A stretch of 64,000 nt of DNA from Cytobacillus horneckiae (GCF_002835735.1 NZ_PISD01000006.1:1-64000), one strand, 5' to 3'. Numbered from the stretch's first letter, positions 42,861-54,604 are shown. The notes: a model not told the origin generated them from the letters alone. A program made the numbers and translations.

Positions 42861-45800
42861 TTGTCATTTATTCACTTGCAGGTTTATAGTGCGTACAGCT
42901 TATTAACAAGCACTGCCAAGGCTGATCAGCTCGTTGCTTCAGCTAAGCAGAAGGGCTTCAAAAGTATTGCGATGACGGATCGGAATGTAATGTACGGTGC
43001 GGCTCACTTCTATAAAGAATGTAGAAAGCAGGGAATCAAGCCGATTCTTGGCCTAACTGCGGATGTCCTTAGTGATCATGATCAAACAGCTTATCCAATC
43101 GTCCTATTAGCAAAAAATCATCAAGGCTTTCAAAACTTATTAAAAATCTCAAGCAGTATTCAGACAATCGCTGAAGACGGCTTGCCTATTAAATGGCTAA
43201 AGGCTTATTCAAGAGGGCTATATTGCTTAAGCCCAGGTATAGAAGGTGAAATCGAACGTCATTTAGTAAATGATGATTTCGAACAGGCGAAAAAGACAGC
43301 ATTGTGCTATAAAAATATCTTTGAACAGAATCATTTTTATTTTTCTTTGCAAAATCACGGAACGGCAGATGAAAAAAATATTTATCAGAAGCTGAAAAAA
43401 TTATCTGGAGACACCGGAATTCCAATGGCTGCTACTAATGCAGTCTATTATATTGAGAAACAGGATGCTTTTGCCCAGGAATGTCTGTTAGCGATACGAA
43501 ATGGCGAAAAGCTTGAGGAAGAGGGCAGAGAGCGATTAGAAGGTGCGGAGTATTATATGAAAACCGCCAGTGAAATGGCGAATCTTTTTGCAGATGATCC
43601 TGATGCGCTTCTTCATACGATACAAATTGCAAATGACTGTAATGTAACGATAGAGTTTGGAATAAAGAATTTACCTAAGTATCCAATTGATGCGGACCAA
43701 TCTGCAGATGAACTGCTGGAAGTGCTTTGTAGGAAAGGCTTAGAAGAAAGATATGAAAATGTTACTGACAAGGAAAGAAGCCGGTTGGAGTATGAGCTAT
43801 CTGTCATACAAAAAATGAATTTCAGTGATTATTTTCTAATCGTAGCTGATTTTATGAAATACTGCAGAGAAAACCGGATTTTGACAGGACCTGGAAGGGG
43901 GTCAGCAGCGGGATCTATTGTTGCATATGTCCTTTTTATTACAGATGTGGATCCAATCGGATATGGTCTTTTATTCGAACGGTTTTTAAACCCTGATAGG
44001 ATCTCTATGCCTGATATAGATATTGATTTTCCGGACCATAGAAGAGATGAAGTCATTCAATATGTTGCCAAAAAGTATGGCAAGCAGCATGTAGCCCAAA
44101 TTATTACCTTTGGAACAATGGCTGCTAAGGCGGTGCTGCGAGATGTCGGACGTGCTTTTGGCTTAAATCCCAAGGAACTTGATCAGCTTTCAAAAACGAT
44201 ACCTAATAGGCTCGGCGTAACGCTAAACGATGCAATGAAGGAATCAACGCCGCTAAGAGAGTTTATGAATCAATCGGAGATTAATCGAAAGCTATGTGAA
44301 ACGGCTCTTAAATTAGAAGGCTTGCCGAGACACTCTTCTACTCACGCTGCAGGGGTTGTCATAAGCGAGCAGCCTCTCGTACAGGTCATTCCTGTTCTAG
44401 AAGGTCACGAGGATGTTTATTTAACACAATATACAATGGAGCATTTGGAGGATGTCGGCCTGCTGAAAATGGATTTCTTAGGATTGAGAAACCTTTCCTT
44501 AATCGAAAATATCCTTCTTTCTATTAAAAAAAGCACCGGGAAAGAACTGGATATAAAACGTATACCTTTAAATGATGCTAAAGTGTTTAAGGTGCTTAGC
44601 AGCGGTGAAACAACAGGTATTTTCCAGCTGGAATCAAGCGGGATGCGAAGCGTTCTAAAAAGGCTTCAGCCGACAAACTTTGAAGATATCGTGGCGGTTA
44701 ATGCCTTATATCGACCAGGTCCAATGGAAAATATTCCGCTGTACATTGATAGAAAGCATGGGAAACAAGAACTTGAATTTCCGCACCCTGATCTGGAGCC
44801 AATATTGAAATCGACGCATGGAGTCATCGTCTACCAAGAGCAGATTATGCAAATCGCGGCAAAGATGGCAGGCTTTACTTTAGGTGAAGCTGATTTATTA
44901 AGAAGAGCAGTAAGTAAAAAACAGAAGGAAATACTAGATAGAGAGCGTGCACACTTTGTCCAAGGAGCAAAGGGGAAGGGGTATACGGGACAAACAGCAA
45001 ATGACATTTATGATTATATTGTCAAATTTGCCAACTATGGCTTTAACCGGAGCCATGCGGTTGCGTACAGTTTAATTTCATACCAGCTCGCTTACTTAAA
45101 AACACATTACCCACTGCATTTTATGGCTGCATTATTAACCTCTGTTATCGGAAATGAGAGCAGAATTGCACAATATGTTAATGAATCTAAGCAAATGGAT
45201 ATTACCGTATTGGCACCTTCCATAAATAAAAGTGTATTTCCATTTACTGTGGAGAAAGATGCAATTAGATATAGTATTGCTGCTGTAAAAGGGGTAGGCG
45301 CTAATGCGTTGAAGGAAATCTTCCGTGCGCGTAGAAATAAGTATTTTACAGATTTATTTGATTTTTGTGTTCAAGTATCGCCTAAAATTATCAATCGCAA
45401 ATTATTAGAGATGCTCGTTCATTCAGGCTGCTTCGATGAATTTGGTGAAGACCGGGCAACATTGCTGGCGAGTCTTGATGTTGCAATTGAACATGCGGAT
45501 CTTGTTCATCCGGGAGATGATCAATTTGATATGTTTACTGATGATGATTTCTTCCCAAAGCCTAAATATACAGAAGTAGATCCGATTCGGACAGAAGACA
45601 AGCTGTTCTTTGAAAAAGAAGCGTTAGGATTATATTTATCTGCTCATCCGGTATCAATATATGAAGCTGCATTTCCAGCACTTGGAGCAGTGACATTAAG
45701 GAGTTTAACAGGCAAGAGAGAAAATACGCAAATATCGAGTGTCGTGTATCTTACGGAAGTAAAGAAAATAAGAACGAAAAAAGGAGAGGCGATGGCATTT

Positions 45801-46226
45801 CTTTCAATCAGCGATCAAACAGGCGATATGGAAGCTGTTGTTTTTCCGAAAGTATTTAATCGCAGCAGTCATCTATTATCTCAAGGAAGGGTTCTTTTCC
45901 TTCACGGCAATACCGAAGAAAGAAATGGAAAAATCCAATTCATTGTGCGCAGTGCTGATGAAATTGATAGGATAATTGAAAAAATCAACAATCGGCCGCC
46001 GACTCTTTATTTGAAGTTAATGGAGGAAAAGGAAACGAAGGAAAATCTTTATTCTCTAAAAGAGTTAATTTCGCAAAATAAAGGGGACACGCCTGTGGTG
46101 CTTTATTATGAAAGCACTAAGAAAACAATCAGATTAGGAGAGAATGATTACATTCATCCGTCAAAAATAATCATCGAACGACTAAAGAATACATTTGGCA
46201 AGGATAATGTAATTTTGAGAGGTTAG
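42861..46226 (+). CDS. dnaE: DNA polymerase III alpha subunit DnaE
   Basis: A 1121-aa C-family polymerase that extends primers on the lagging strand and hands over to PolC in Firmicutes. PHP domain (1-200), polymerase core with metal aspartates in MPDIDIDFPD (Asp385, Asp387) and the third near 537 (KMDFLGLRNL), helix-hairpin-helix near 800-870, and an OB fold near 970-1050. The PHP motif starts HLQVYSAYS, lacking the second His of active PHP domains. TTG start behind AGGGTGTGA. Confidence 0.96.
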   Translation: MSFIHLQVYSAYSLLTSTAKADQLVASAKQKGFKSIAMTDRNVMYGAAHFYKECRKQGIKPILGLTADVLSDHDQTAYPIVLLAKNHQGFQNLLKISSSIQTIAEDGLPIKWLKAYSRGLYCLSPGIEGEIERHLVNDDFEQAKKTALCYKNIFEQNHFYFSLQNHGTADEKNIYQKLKKLSGDTGIPMAATNAVYYIEKQDAFAQECLLAIRNGEKLEEEGRERLEGAEYYMKTASEMANLFADDPDALLHTIQIANDCNVTIEFGIKNLPKYPIDADQSADELLEVLCRKGLEERYENVTDKERSRLEYELSVIQKMNFSDYFLIVADFMKYCRENRILTGPGRGSAAGSIVAYVLFITDVDPIGYGLLFERFLNPDRISMPDIDIDFPDHRRDEVIQYVAKKYGKQHVAQIITFGTMAAKAVLRDVGRAFGLNPKELDQLSKTIPNRLGVTLNDAMKESTPLREFMNQSEINRKLCETALKLEGLPRHSSTHAAGVVISEQPLVQVIPVLEGHEDVYLTQYTMEHLEDVGLLKMDFLGLRNLSLIENILLSIKKSTGKELDIKRIPLNDAKVFKVLSSGETTGIFQLESSGMRSVLKRLQPTNFEDIVAVNALYRPGPMENIPLYIDRKHGKQELEFPHPDLEPILKSTHGVIVYQEQIMQIAAKMAGFTLGEADLLRRAVSKKQKEILDRERAHFVQGAKGKGYTGQTANDIYDYIVKFANYGFNRSHAVAYSLISYQLAYLKTHYPLHFMAALLTSVIGNESRIAQYVNESKQMDITVLAPSINKSVFPFTVEKDAIRYSIAAVKGVGANALKEIFRARRNKYFTDLFDFCVQVSPKIINRKLLEMLVHSGCFDEFGEDRATLLASLDVAIEHADLVHPGDDQFDMFTDDDFFPKPKYTEVDPIRTEDKLFFEKEALGLYLSAHPVSIYEAAFPALGAVTLRSLTGKRENTQISSVVYLTEVKKIRTKKGEAMAFLSISDQTGDMEAVVFPKVFNRSSHLLSQGRVLFLHGNTEERNGKIQFIVRSADEIDRIIEKINNRPPTLYLKLMEEKETKENLYSLKELISQNKGDTPVVLYYESTKKTIRLGENDYIHPSKIIIERLKNTFGKDNVILRG

Positions 46227-46454
46227 TCTTTACAACTATATCATTTATGTTATATTGTAAACAGAAACTGGTCTGACCACTGTGTTGAATTTGGATAAGC
46301 ACATATATATTATTCATAATTAATCATATGTTATTATCAAATCATCATTCTTAAAATTGCAACCTATTCATTCCTACATAACGGAATGACTTTATTTTTA
46401 AAAGAAAAAATAAATAATTAAATTCATAAATGGGGCTATAAGGGGTGGTTATTA

Positions 46455-47693
46455 ATGACTCTTAGAGATGAAGCATTAAATATGCATAGAGTTCATAAAG
46501 GTAAATTAGAATCAAAATCAAAGGTACAGGTACGCAACGCAAAGGACTTAAGCTTAGCTTATTCACCAGGTGTAGCTGAACCATGTAAAGAAATTTATGA
46601 TAAGCCTGAAACAGTATACGAATACACAATGAAGGGAAATATGGTAGCAGTTGTTTCTGATGGAACAGCGGTTTTAGGGCTGGGTAATATTGGACCTGAA
46701 GCTGCGCTGCCTGTTATGGAAGGAAAAGCTGTATTATTCAAGAGCTTTGCTGGCGTAGATGCCTTTCCAATCTGTTTAAATACAAATAAAATTGATAAGA
46801 TTGTAGAAACAGTAAAATTATTAGAGCCGACATTTGGCGGTGTCAACCTAGAGGATATTGCTGCACCGAATTGTTTCTATATTGAAGAGCGACTAAAAAA
46901 AGAAGCAAATATTCCTGTATTTCATGATGATCAGCACGGCACAGCAATTGTGACGGTTGCGGGTCTTGTGAATGCATTAAAGCTGGCAGGCAAGAAAATG
47001 AATGAAATTAAAGTGGTGGCAAATGGTGCCGGAGCTGCTGGAATTGCTATTATCAAACTGCTATATAGATATGGTGTAAGGGATATTATCATGTGCGATA
47101 CGAAGGGCGCGATTTATGAAGGCCGTCCAAATGGCATGAATGATATTAAAAGTGAAGTTGCTAGATTTACAAACAGAAATGGTGAAAAAGGCAGCCTTGC
47201 TGATGTAATTAAAGGTGCTGACGTATTTATTGGCGTCTCAGTTGCCGGTGCTTTAACAGCAGAAATGGTAGAATCAATGAAAGAGAATCCTATTATTTTT
47301 GCAATGGCAAATCCAACGCCTGAAATCATGCCAAGTGAAGCAAAAGCGGCAGGAGCATTGGTTGTGGGGACAGGTCGTTCTGATTTCCCTAACCAGGTGA
47401 ATAACGTATTAGCCTTCCCTGGAATATTCAGAGGCGCCTTAGATGTTAGGGCAACACATATTAATGAACAAATGAAAGTGGCTGCTGTAGAAGCGATTGC
47501 TAGCTTAATTTCAAAGGATGAACTGAATGCGGATTATGTGATTCCTGCTCCATTTGACTCACGTGTGGCACCAGCTGTTGCAGCTGCTGTAGCAAAGGCT
47601 GCAATGGAAACAGGTGTGGCGAGGCTGAAGGTTGATCCTGAAGAAATTAAGAGAAAAACGGAACAATTAGCGGTCATAGGAAAAAGTGAGTGA
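46455..47693 (+). CDS. ytsJ: NADP-dependent malic enzyme YtsJ
   Basis: Decarboxylates malate to pyruvate, giving NADPH. 412 aa, very close to B. subtilis YtsJ through SLAYSPGVAEPCKE, GNMVAVVSDGTAVLGLGN, FHDDQHGTAIVTVAGL and the dinucleotide motif GAGAAGIAI. ATG follows AAGGGGTGG. A FadR-type regulator follows 9 bp later, and accDA lies downstream, so malate-derived NADPH and acetyl-CoA use are placed together. Confidence 0.96.
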   Translation: MTLRDEALNMHRVHKGKLESKSKVQVRNAKDLSLAYSPGVAEPCKEIYDKPETVYEYTMKGNMVAVVSDGTAVLGLGNIGPEAALPVMEGKAVLFKSFAGVDAFPICLNTNKIDKIVETVKLLEPTFGGVNLEDIAAPNCFYIEERLKKEANIPVFHDDQHGTAIVTVAGLVNALKLAGKKMNEIKVVANGAGAAGIAIIKLLYRYGVRDIIMCDTKGAIYEGRPNGMNDIKSEVARFTNRNGEKGSLADVIKGADVFIGVSVAGALTAEMVESMKENPIIFAMANPTPEIMPSEAKAAGALVVGTGRSDFPNQVNNVLAFPGIFRGALDVRATHINEQMKVAAVEAIASLISKDELNADYVIPAPFDSRVAPAVAAAVAKAAMETGVARLKVDPEEIKRKTEQLAVIGKSE

Positions 47694-47702
47694 TCAATAA
47701 TA

Positions 47703-48326
47703 GTGAGTGCACCGGAAAGCTCTACAAAGGTTTATATTGAAATTGTTAAACAATTACGTAATATGATACAAGTAGAAGGTTATCAAGCTGGTGATAAACT
47801 TCCTTCTGAACGGGAATTGTCTGAACGCCTAAGTGTTGGGCGTTCTTCCGTTCGTGAGGCTTTTAGAGCACTCGAGCTTTTAGGGCTGATTGAAACGAGA
47901 AGAGGAGAAGGGACATTTATTAGAGATTTTCGGGGCCATAATCTCGTACAGCTTCTCAGTACCTTCATCCTTCAAGATGACCGGGCAAGAACTGATATTA
48001 AAGAAACGAAATATCTTATTGAATGGGACTGTTTATGGCTAGCCGCAAAAAAGGTCAGTGAAGAAGAGCTTCAATCTTTTAGAAACTGGGCTGAATCAAC
48101 AGTTTACACTGATGATGAATTTTTTTATCACATCATTCTTCTAGCAGATAATCATCTATTTATGAGAATGTGGACGATTTTAAAGGATTATTATAATTCT
48201 CTTAAATTTGATCAAGAACCAGTGGCGAAAGCTGATTATATAAAATTAGTTGATTCCTTGCTGAGCTATAATGAGCAATTAATAAAAGATCAATATTGTA
48301 AAATAAGAAATTTGTCGAGTATTTAA
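47703..48326 (+). CDS. FadR/GntR-family transcriptional regulator
   Basis: A 207-aa regulator: GntR winged helix (residues 5-75, LPSERELSERLSVGRSSVREAFRALELLGLIETRRGEGTF) and a helical FCD-like effector domain (75-207). It starts at GTG shortly after the malic enzyme stop; the ribosome site is weak, suggesting coupled translation. Its neighbours (malic enzyme, carboxyltransferase genes) suggest control of one of them; the ligand is unknown. Confidence 0.9.
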   Translation: MSAPESSTKVYIEIVKQLRNMIQVEGYQAGDKLPSERELSERLSVGRSSVREAFRALELLGLIETRRGEGTFIRDFRGHNLVQLLSTFILQDDRARTDIKETKYLIEWDCLWLAAKKVSEEELQSFRNWAESTVYTDDEFFYHIILLADNHLFMRMWTILKDYYNSLKFDQEPVAKADYIKLVDSLLSYNEQLIKDQYCKIRNLSSI

Positions 48327-48462
48327 CGACAATTTTTTGCACTTTTTTCATCCTTTTTACTGTATAGTGAAAGGACAAGCAGTCATTGGAGATTGTTTTA
48401 GCTGAATGGAAAATTTAGTGTTCAAAAGCGAGTGCTCCTAAATGACTAGTAGAACATTGTAA

Positions 48463-48508
48463 AAGAAAAACTAGGCATTCGCCAGCGGTGAACGTCAAGT
48501 TCTTCTAA
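48463..48508. repeat. Degenerate hairpin repeat (copy 1)
   Basis: AGAAAAACTAGGCATTCGCC then GGTGAACGTCAAGTTCTTCT, a decayed version of the perfect hairpin at 48838. It lies in the 583-bp ytsJ-regulator/accD gap. Confidence 0.65.
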
Positions 48509-48632
48509 ACCTAAGTGGTCTGGCCACTTAGGTATTTGGTAATGATTGTTAGAGGGATAGAAAAAAGTTGCAATCATATTCTTTTTTTTACTGTTAATGA
48601 TGAAAGGTGTACATTTTTCAAGTGAGAAAAAT

Positions 48633-48765
48633 ATCTAGCTCAAGCGTCTGCCCTCCTCCATGGTTTAAGCTATCCCCCCTGAAAGGTAAACTGCATCTTT
48701 CTTTTGTGAGGCTAACTGATATCCAAACGGATGAGCATGTCGCTAGTGCTTTTCTAAGCTAGTAA
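48633..48765. repeat. Degenerate Bacillus-type intergenic repeat
   Basis: Blocks CTAGCTCAAGCG, GAAAGGTAAACTGCATCTTTC, TGTGAGGC and GCATGTCGCTAG resemble a repeat family found between genes in many Bacillus genomes. This copy is decayed. It fills much of the 48327-48909 gap together with the two hairpins. Confidence 0.5.
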
Positions 48766-48837
48766 GGAAGTTAACTTAATTATCTTGCTAAAGTAAAATA
48801 CACTTTAGCATTGTTGGATTCAAGTTAAAATATCGCA

Positions 48838-48892
48838 TTAGAAAAACTGAGGCATTCGCCGAAAAACTTGGCGAACGCCAAGTTTTTCTAAT
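48838..48892. repeat. Long near-perfect hairpin directly before accD
   Basis: TTAGAAAAACTGAGGCATTCGCC and GGCGAACGCCAAGTTTTTCTAA arms (each split here: TTAGAAAAACT + GAGGCATTCGCC) pair almost completely around a short loop. It ends 6 nt before the accD ribosome site, where it could affect translation or act as an attenuator. Confidence 0.7.
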
Positions 48893-48909
48893 AACAGGGA
48901 GGTTTCACC

Positions 48910-49782
48910 TTGCTTATTAAAGAGATCTTTACAAAATCTAAAAAGAAAAAATATGCAACGATTCCATCGGAAGCAGCAAAACAAGATGTTCCAGAAGGTA
49001 TCATGACAAAATGTCCGGAATGTAAAAAAATAATGTATACAAAAGAAATTATGAAAAACGTAAAAGTATGCATAAATTGCGGCTATCATCATCCAATGAA
49101 TGCAAAAGAGCGTTTTGACAGCTTCTTAGATGAGGGAACATTTGAAGAATTAAATGCAGAGATGATATCCGAAAACCCATTGAATTTTCCTGATTATCTA
49201 GAGAAAGTAGAGAAAGACAGGAAGAAAACGAATATTAATGAAGCGGTCGTCACTGGAATCGGACATGTAGAGGGGAATAAAATCGTGATGGCAGTGATGG
49301 ACTCTACTTTCCGTATGGGCAGTATGGGATCTGTAGTGGGAGAAAAAATCACGCGTGCCATTGAGAAAGCTGATGAACTGAATGTACCTTTCATCATCTT
49401 TACTGCATCCGGAGGAGCCAGAATGCAGGAGGGTGTATTAAGCTTAATGCAGATGGCAAAAACAAGTGTAGCACTAAAAAGATTTAGCGATAATGGCGGA
49501 TTAATCATTTCAATTATGACTCACCCGACAACTGGTGGAGTTTCAGCAAGCTTTGCATCACTTGGAGACTTTAATTTTGCCGAGCCAGGTGCCTTAATCG
49601 GATTTGCTGGACGTAGAATCATTGAGCAAACGATTAGAGAAGAATTGCCTGAGGATTTTCAAACAGCCGAATTTCTTTTAAAGCATGGTCAATTAGATGC
49701 AGTAATAAATAGAATTGAATTAAAAGAACAGATTGCCAATATTCTTTCCATACATCAACCAGGAGGTGAGCTCAAATGGTAG
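48910..49782 (+). CDS. accD: Acetyl-CoA carboxylase carboxyltransferase beta subunit
   Basis: With AccA, moves the carboxyl group from biotin to acetyl-CoA, forming malonyl-CoA for fatty acid synthesis. 290 aa. The N-terminal zinc ribbon has Cys35, Cys38, Cys54 and Cys57. Crotonase-fold signatures are [16 protein letters not shown] and [20 protein letters not shown] start behind GGGAGG. It overlaps accA by 7 nt. Confidence 0.96.
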   Translation: MLIKEIFTKSKKKKYATIPSEAAKQDVPEGIMTKCPECKKIMYTKEIMKNVKVCINCGYHHPMNAKERFDSFLDEGTFEELNAEMISENPLNFPDYLEKVEKDRKKTNINEAVVTGIGHVEGNKIVMAVMDSTFRMGSMGSVVGEKITRAIEKADELNVPFIIFTASGGARMQEGVLSLMQMAKTSVALKRFSDNGGLIISIMTHPTTGGVSASFASLGDFNFAEPGALIGFAGRRIIEQTIREELPEDFQTAEFLLKHGQLDAVINRIELKEQIANILSIHQPGGELKW

Positions 49783-50753
49783 GGGAACTAGAATTTGAAC
49801 GTCCGATAATTGAATTAAGAAAAAGAATTACAGAGCTGCGAGAGTTCACTAAAACAGCAGATGTAGATCTTACATCAGAAATTGAGAAACTGGAAGCAAG
49901 ATTAGAAAAACTCGAAAAAGATATTTATGATAATATTCAGCCGTGGGATCGAGTTCAAATTGCCCGCCACCCTAATCGCCCCACTACGCTGGATTATATT
50001 GAGCGTCTTTTTGAAGGGTTTTTCGAATGCCACGGAGATCGCACCTTTGGTGATGACGAAGCAATTGTAGGCGGGATTGCAAAATTTCAAGGACATCCAG
50101 TTACAATTATCGGTCATCAACGTGGAAAGGACACGAAAGAAAATATACGAAGAAATTTTGGGATGCCTCATCCGGAAGGATATCGGAAGGCGCTTCGCCT
50201 AATGAAGCAAGCCGAAAAATTTCGCCGACCAATTATCTGCTTTATTGATACAAAAGGAGCCTATCCCGGCAAGGCAGCAGAAGAAAGAGGGCAAAGTGAA
50301 GCGATTGCCAAAAATTTATTTGAAATGGCCAGCCTAAAAGTGCCTGTTGTCTGCATCGTAATTGGAGAGGGCGGTAGCGGAGGTGCCTTAGCATTAGGGA
50401 TTGGCAACCATATTCATATGCTTGAAAACTCAACTTATTCCGTCATCTCTCCTGAAGGAGCAGCCTCCATTCTTTGGAAGGATGCAGGACAAGCTAAGAA
50501 AGCTGCAGAATCTATGAGAATAACAGCACCAGATTTAAAGGAACTAGGTATAATAGAAGAAATCATTCCAGAAATCAAAGGTGGCGCTCATAAAGACGTT
50601 GATAAGCAAGCAGCTGAAATCGAAGCCATTCTTTATGAGTCGTTAAGAGAGCTTTCTCAATACAGCGAAGAACAATTGGTTGATCATCGCTATGAAAAAT
50701 ATAAGTCAATTGGTAAATTTTCGTTTTTAAGAGAATATATTGGGGTAAAATAA
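49776..50753 (+). CDS. accA: Acetyl-CoA carboxylase carboxyltransferase alpha subunit
   Basis: Partner of AccD. 325 aa, normal length. A helical N-terminus ([18 protein letters not shown]) is followed by the biotin-side crotonase domain with [34 protein letters not shown] and [17 protein letters not shown] lies inside the accD 3' end behind AGGAGGTGAG, so the two subunits are translationally coupled. Confidence 0.97.
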   Translation: MVGELEFERPIIELRKRITELREFTKTADVDLTSEIEKLEARLEKLEKDIYDNIQPWDRVQIARHPNRPTTLDYIERLFEGFFECHGDRTFGDDEAIVGGIAKFQGHPVTIIGHQRGKDTKENIRRNFGMPHPEGYRKALRLMKQAEKFRRPIICFIDTKGAYPGKAAEERGQSEAIAKNLFEMASLKVPVVCIVIGEGGSGGALALGIGNHIHMLENSTYSVISPEGAASILWKDAGQAKKAAESMRITAPDLKELGIIEEIIPEIKGGAHKDVDKQAAEIEAILYESLRELSQYSEEQLVDHRYEKYKSIGKFSFLREYIGVK

Positions 50754-50788
50754 AAACGTGCTTTCGAAAGTGAAAATAAGAAATTTTA

Positions 50789-50966
50789 GTTGGATTTGGA
50801 GAGGTGTCCACTCGACTCCTGCGGGAGAGTAGCGCGACAGTCAAGACACTATAAAGGCGCATAGCGCCAAAGCGGCTCGACGCACGTCCTGCTAAAAGCG
50901 AGTGGTAGGCCTCCGTGAATCCAAACCTTTCATTTTTATAATTGAAATGAGTTTCTCTACAGTCTG
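50789..50966. repeat. Dispersed intergenic repeat, copy B
   Basis: Best-preserved copy: GTTGGATTT, CTCCTGCGGGAGAGTAGCGC, GGCGCATAGCGCCAAAGC, GGCTCGACGCACG, AAGCGAGTGG, AATCCAAA and GAGTTTCTCTACAGTCTGA. It starts about 35 bp after the accA stop. The rest of the 617-bp gap (to 51370) holds a terminator and A/T-rich sequence with no gene; the pfkA promoter must lie there but I cannot place it. Confidence 0.75.
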
Positions 50967-50989
50967 AACGTGCTTTCTGCACGTTTTTT
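50967..50989 (+). terminator. Terminator after accA
   Basis: AACGTGC-TTTCT-GCACGTT followed by TTTTC, at the end of repeat copy B. Confidence 0.85.
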
Positions 50990-51370
50990 CTCATAAGAAA
51001 AGCAAAAATGGCAGGAGCACAGCATCCTATCATTTACCAAACTTCAGGCGACTTGTTATTTATCTCTGGCGAAGCCCTTCTAAGTTTGTAAGGCTATCAG
51101 GGAAATATTCAGCATTTACTGAAAGAGTGGGTGAGCGGACTTCAAATTAAATGCCTATACCTTAAATCAGCCTCCTTTACATATGCTTTGAACAATATTT
51201 ACATCTAGATAGTTGAGTTAATCAGGACTTCCGTGCTATTTTAAAGTATAGAGCTCCCCAACCAAAACAACGATCCATTATAAATGTGATATCATACTTT
51301 CTTTATTAATCCCCGATTAAATAATGAAGCTATAATGCATTTTCATTTATTTTTCATAGAGGTGATGTAA

Positions 51371-52330
<960 letters not shown>

Positions 52331-52426
52331 TCATGCCAATTGTATCGATTGGTATATAAACCAAGGAAATTTGTTCTGAAAAGAGTTATCATTAATATAA
52401 GCCGCATTAAGGAGGCAAATGCGCTC

Positions 52427-52457
52427 CGAGGGCTTGGCGAATGGCCAAGTTTTTTTA
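52427..52457 (+). terminator. Terminator-like hairpin between pfkA and pyk
   Basis: GGCTTGGC-GAAT-GGCCAAG followed by seven T. It resembles the right arm of the hairpin repeat at 48838 and may set the pyk/pfkA transcript ratio. Confidence 0.65.
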
Positions 52458-52479
52458 AAACAATAAGGAGGTTTATAAA

Positions 52480-54240
52480 ATGCGTAAAACAAAAATAGTT
52501 TGTACGATTGGTCCAGCAAGCGAAAGCGTTGAAACACTTATTCAACTAATTAATGCGGGAATGAATGTAGCACGCCTGAATTTTTCTCACGGGAATTATG
52601 AGGAACATGGTGAGCGCATTAAAAATATTAGAGAAGCAGCAAAACAGACTGGAAAAACGATTGCTATTTTATTAGATACGAAAGGTCCTGAAATTCGTAC
52701 GAACAATATGAAGGACGGGGCAGTAGAGCTGAAAGCCGGCAATGAGATTGTAATCAGTATGCAAGAATTGGAAGGCACAGAAGCCGCATTCTCTGTTACA
52801 TATACAGGACTTATTGATGATGTTCATGTTGGATCCAGTATCTTATTAGATGACGGATTAATCGCGTTAGAAGTTAAATCGATTGATAAAGAAAAGGGAG
52901 AAATCCTCACAAAAATATTAAACAGCGGGACATTAAAAAATAAAAAAGGCGTGAATGTGCCGGGTGTATCTGTCAACCTGCCGGGCATTACTGAGAAAGA
53001 TGCGAATGATATTTTATTCGGCATTCAGCAGGAAGTTGATTTTATTGCGGCTTCCTTTGTCAGAAGACCATCAGATGTATTGGAAATCAGGCAGCTGCTG
53101 GAGGAAAATAAGGCACAATATATCAATATTATTCCAAAGATCGAGAATCAAGAAGGTGTAGATAATATTGAAGAGATTCTCGAGGTTTCTGATGGGCTCA
53201 TGGTAGCTCGCGGTGATTTAGGCGTGGAAATACCGGCTGAAGAAGTTCCACTCGTTCAAAAGCAATTGATTAAGAAATGTAATGAGCTCGGGAAGCCAGT
53301 TATTACAGCAACGCAAATGCTGGATTCGATGCAGCGTAACCCAAGGCCGACAAGAGCAGAGGCAAGCGATGTAGCGAACGCCATTTTCGATGGAACAGAT
53401 GCGATTATGCTTTCAGGTGAAACAGCTGCCGGGTCCTATCCGGTTGAAGCGGTGCAAACGATGCATAATATAGCTTCAAGAGCAGAAACGGCTTTAAACC
53501 ACCGAGAGATATTATCTAATAGAAGCGAGAAGAACAAACATAATGTGACAGATGCGATAGGGCAGTCTGTTGCGCATACGGCATTGAATCTTGGAGTAAG
53601 TGCAATCATTACACCTACTGAGAGCGGACATACGGCAAGGATGATTTCCAAATACAGACCGGTAAATCCGATTGTAGCTGTAACTTCTAACGATTATGTA
53701 TCTAGAAGGCTGTCGTTAGTTTGGGGTGTATATTCTCAAATTGGGCAAAAGGCGCGAACAACAGATGACATGCTTGATATTGCTGTTGAAGAAAGCTTAA
53801 ATAGCGGGATCGTTTCCTCGGGTGATTTAGTTGTCATTACTGCCGGTGTCCCAGTTGGTGAAGCAGGAACGACAAATTTAATGAAAATCCACGTCGTTGG
53901 AGATATTCTTGCAAAAGCGCAAGGAATTGGCCGAAAATCTGCTTTTGGCAAAGCTGTTATTGCCAGAAATGCGGCTGAAGCATTGGAAAAAGTAACAGAC
54001 GGTTCAATTCTCGTTACAATAGGATCTGATCGCGAAATGGTGCCAGCTATTGAAAAATGCAGCGCATTAATTACCGAAGAAGGCGGGTTAACAAGTCATG
54101 CAGCCGTTGTCGGCCTAAATTTAGGTCTGCCTGTCATTGTAGGACTCGATAATGCAACAAAAATAATTAAAGATGGCCAGGATATTACTGTCGATTCTCA
54201 ACGCGGCATTATTTATAATGGACATGCAAGTGTACTTTAA
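52480..54240 (+). CDS. pyk: Pyruvate kinase with C-terminal PEP-utilising domain
   Basis: Makes pyruvate and ATP from PEP. 586 aa, the long Bacillus form. Barrel motifs [23 protein letters not shown], the catalytic lysine region [14 protein letters not shown] and [12 protein letters not shown]. After the allosteric C domain an extra domain (about 480-586) ends with [17 protein letters not shown], like the phosphohistidine domain of PEP synthase. ATG follows AAGGAGG. It lies downstream of pfkA. Confidence 0.97.
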   Translation: MRKTKIVCTIGPASESVETLIQLINAGMNVARLNFSHGNYEEHGERIKNIREAAKQTGKTIAILLDTKGPEIRTNNMKDGAVELKAGNEIVISMQELEGTEAAFSVTYTGLIDDVHVGSSILLDDGLIALEVKSIDKEKGEILTKILNSGTLKNKKGVNVPGVSVNLPGITEKDANDILFGIQQEVDFIAASFVRRPSDVLEIRQLLEENKAQYINIIPKIENQEGVDNIEEILEVSDGLMVARGDLGVEIPAEEVPLVQKQLIKKCNELGKPVITATQMLDSMQRNPRPTRAEASDVANAIFDGTDAIMLSGETAAGSYPVEAVQTMHNIASRAETALNHREILSNRSEKNKHNVTDAIGQSVAHTALNLGVSAIITPTESGHTARMISKYRPVNPIVAVTSNDYVSRRLSLVWGVYSQIGQKARTTDDMLDIAVEESLNSGIVSSGDLVVITAGVPVGEAGTTNLMKIHVVGDILAKAQGIGRKSAFGKAVIARNAAEALEKVTDGSILVTIGSDREMVPAIEKCSALITEEGGLTSHAAVVGLNLGLPVIVGLDNATKIIKDGQDITVDSQRGIIYNGHASVL

Positions 54241-54299
54241 AAGTAGAGACACCCCTTCCTTAGGGTGTTGAGAACGCGTTGCGTTATTAATAAAATTGT

Positions 54300-54437
54300 G
54301 TTGGATTTCGGAGAGTGCCCGCTCTCCTCCTGCGGGAGTGTAGCGAGACAGTCGAGATACTAAAGGCGCGCCGCTAAAAAGCAAGCGGTAACCCTCAAGA
54401 AATCACAAACCCTGCATTTTTTATTTTTGAAATAGGT
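54300..54437. repeat. Dispersed intergenic repeat, copy C
   Basis: GTTGGATTTCGGAGAGTG, CTCCTGCGGGAGTGTAGCGA, AAAGGCGCGCCGC and AAGCAAGCGG follow the order of copy B with small deletions. It lies in the pyk-transporter gap; 54241-54299 holds only a weak ACACCC/GGGTGT hairpin. Confidence 0.7.
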
Positions 54438-54450
54438 TATTCGCCAGATT

Positions 54451-54480
54451 GAGAAGGGATTTCCCTTCTTTTTATTTTTT
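54451..54480 (+). terminator. Terminator downstream of pyk
   Basis: AGAAGGG-ATTT-CCCTTCT followed by a long T-rich tail. Confidence 0.85.
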
Positions 54481-54503
54481 TGCAACTTTTTTACATAATA
54501 GAA

Positions 54504-54556
54504 TTGAAAAAGCTTCTATATTAGTATAACATTATTTTTAATAGTATAACACTATT
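54504..54556 (+). promoter_or_regulatory. Promoter and repeated operator-like motif before the DASS transporter
   Basis: TTGAAA (54504-54509), 17 nt, TAACAT (54527-54532). TAGTATAACATTAT at 54522 and TAGTATAACACTAT at 54542 are 20 bp apart, two helical turns; the second is also a palindrome, AATAGT-ATAAC-ACTATT. They look like paired sites for a repressor or activator, identity unknown. Confidence 0.5.
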
Positions 54557-54604
54557 AAAATGAAAGGGTTTTCAATTACATGTGTGAATGAAAGGAGAGG
54601 CATA

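Noticed and set aside
50575..51033. 152-codon leftward frame after accA
   Set aside because: Antisense to accA and through the dispersed repeat; no ribosome site or recognisable protein.
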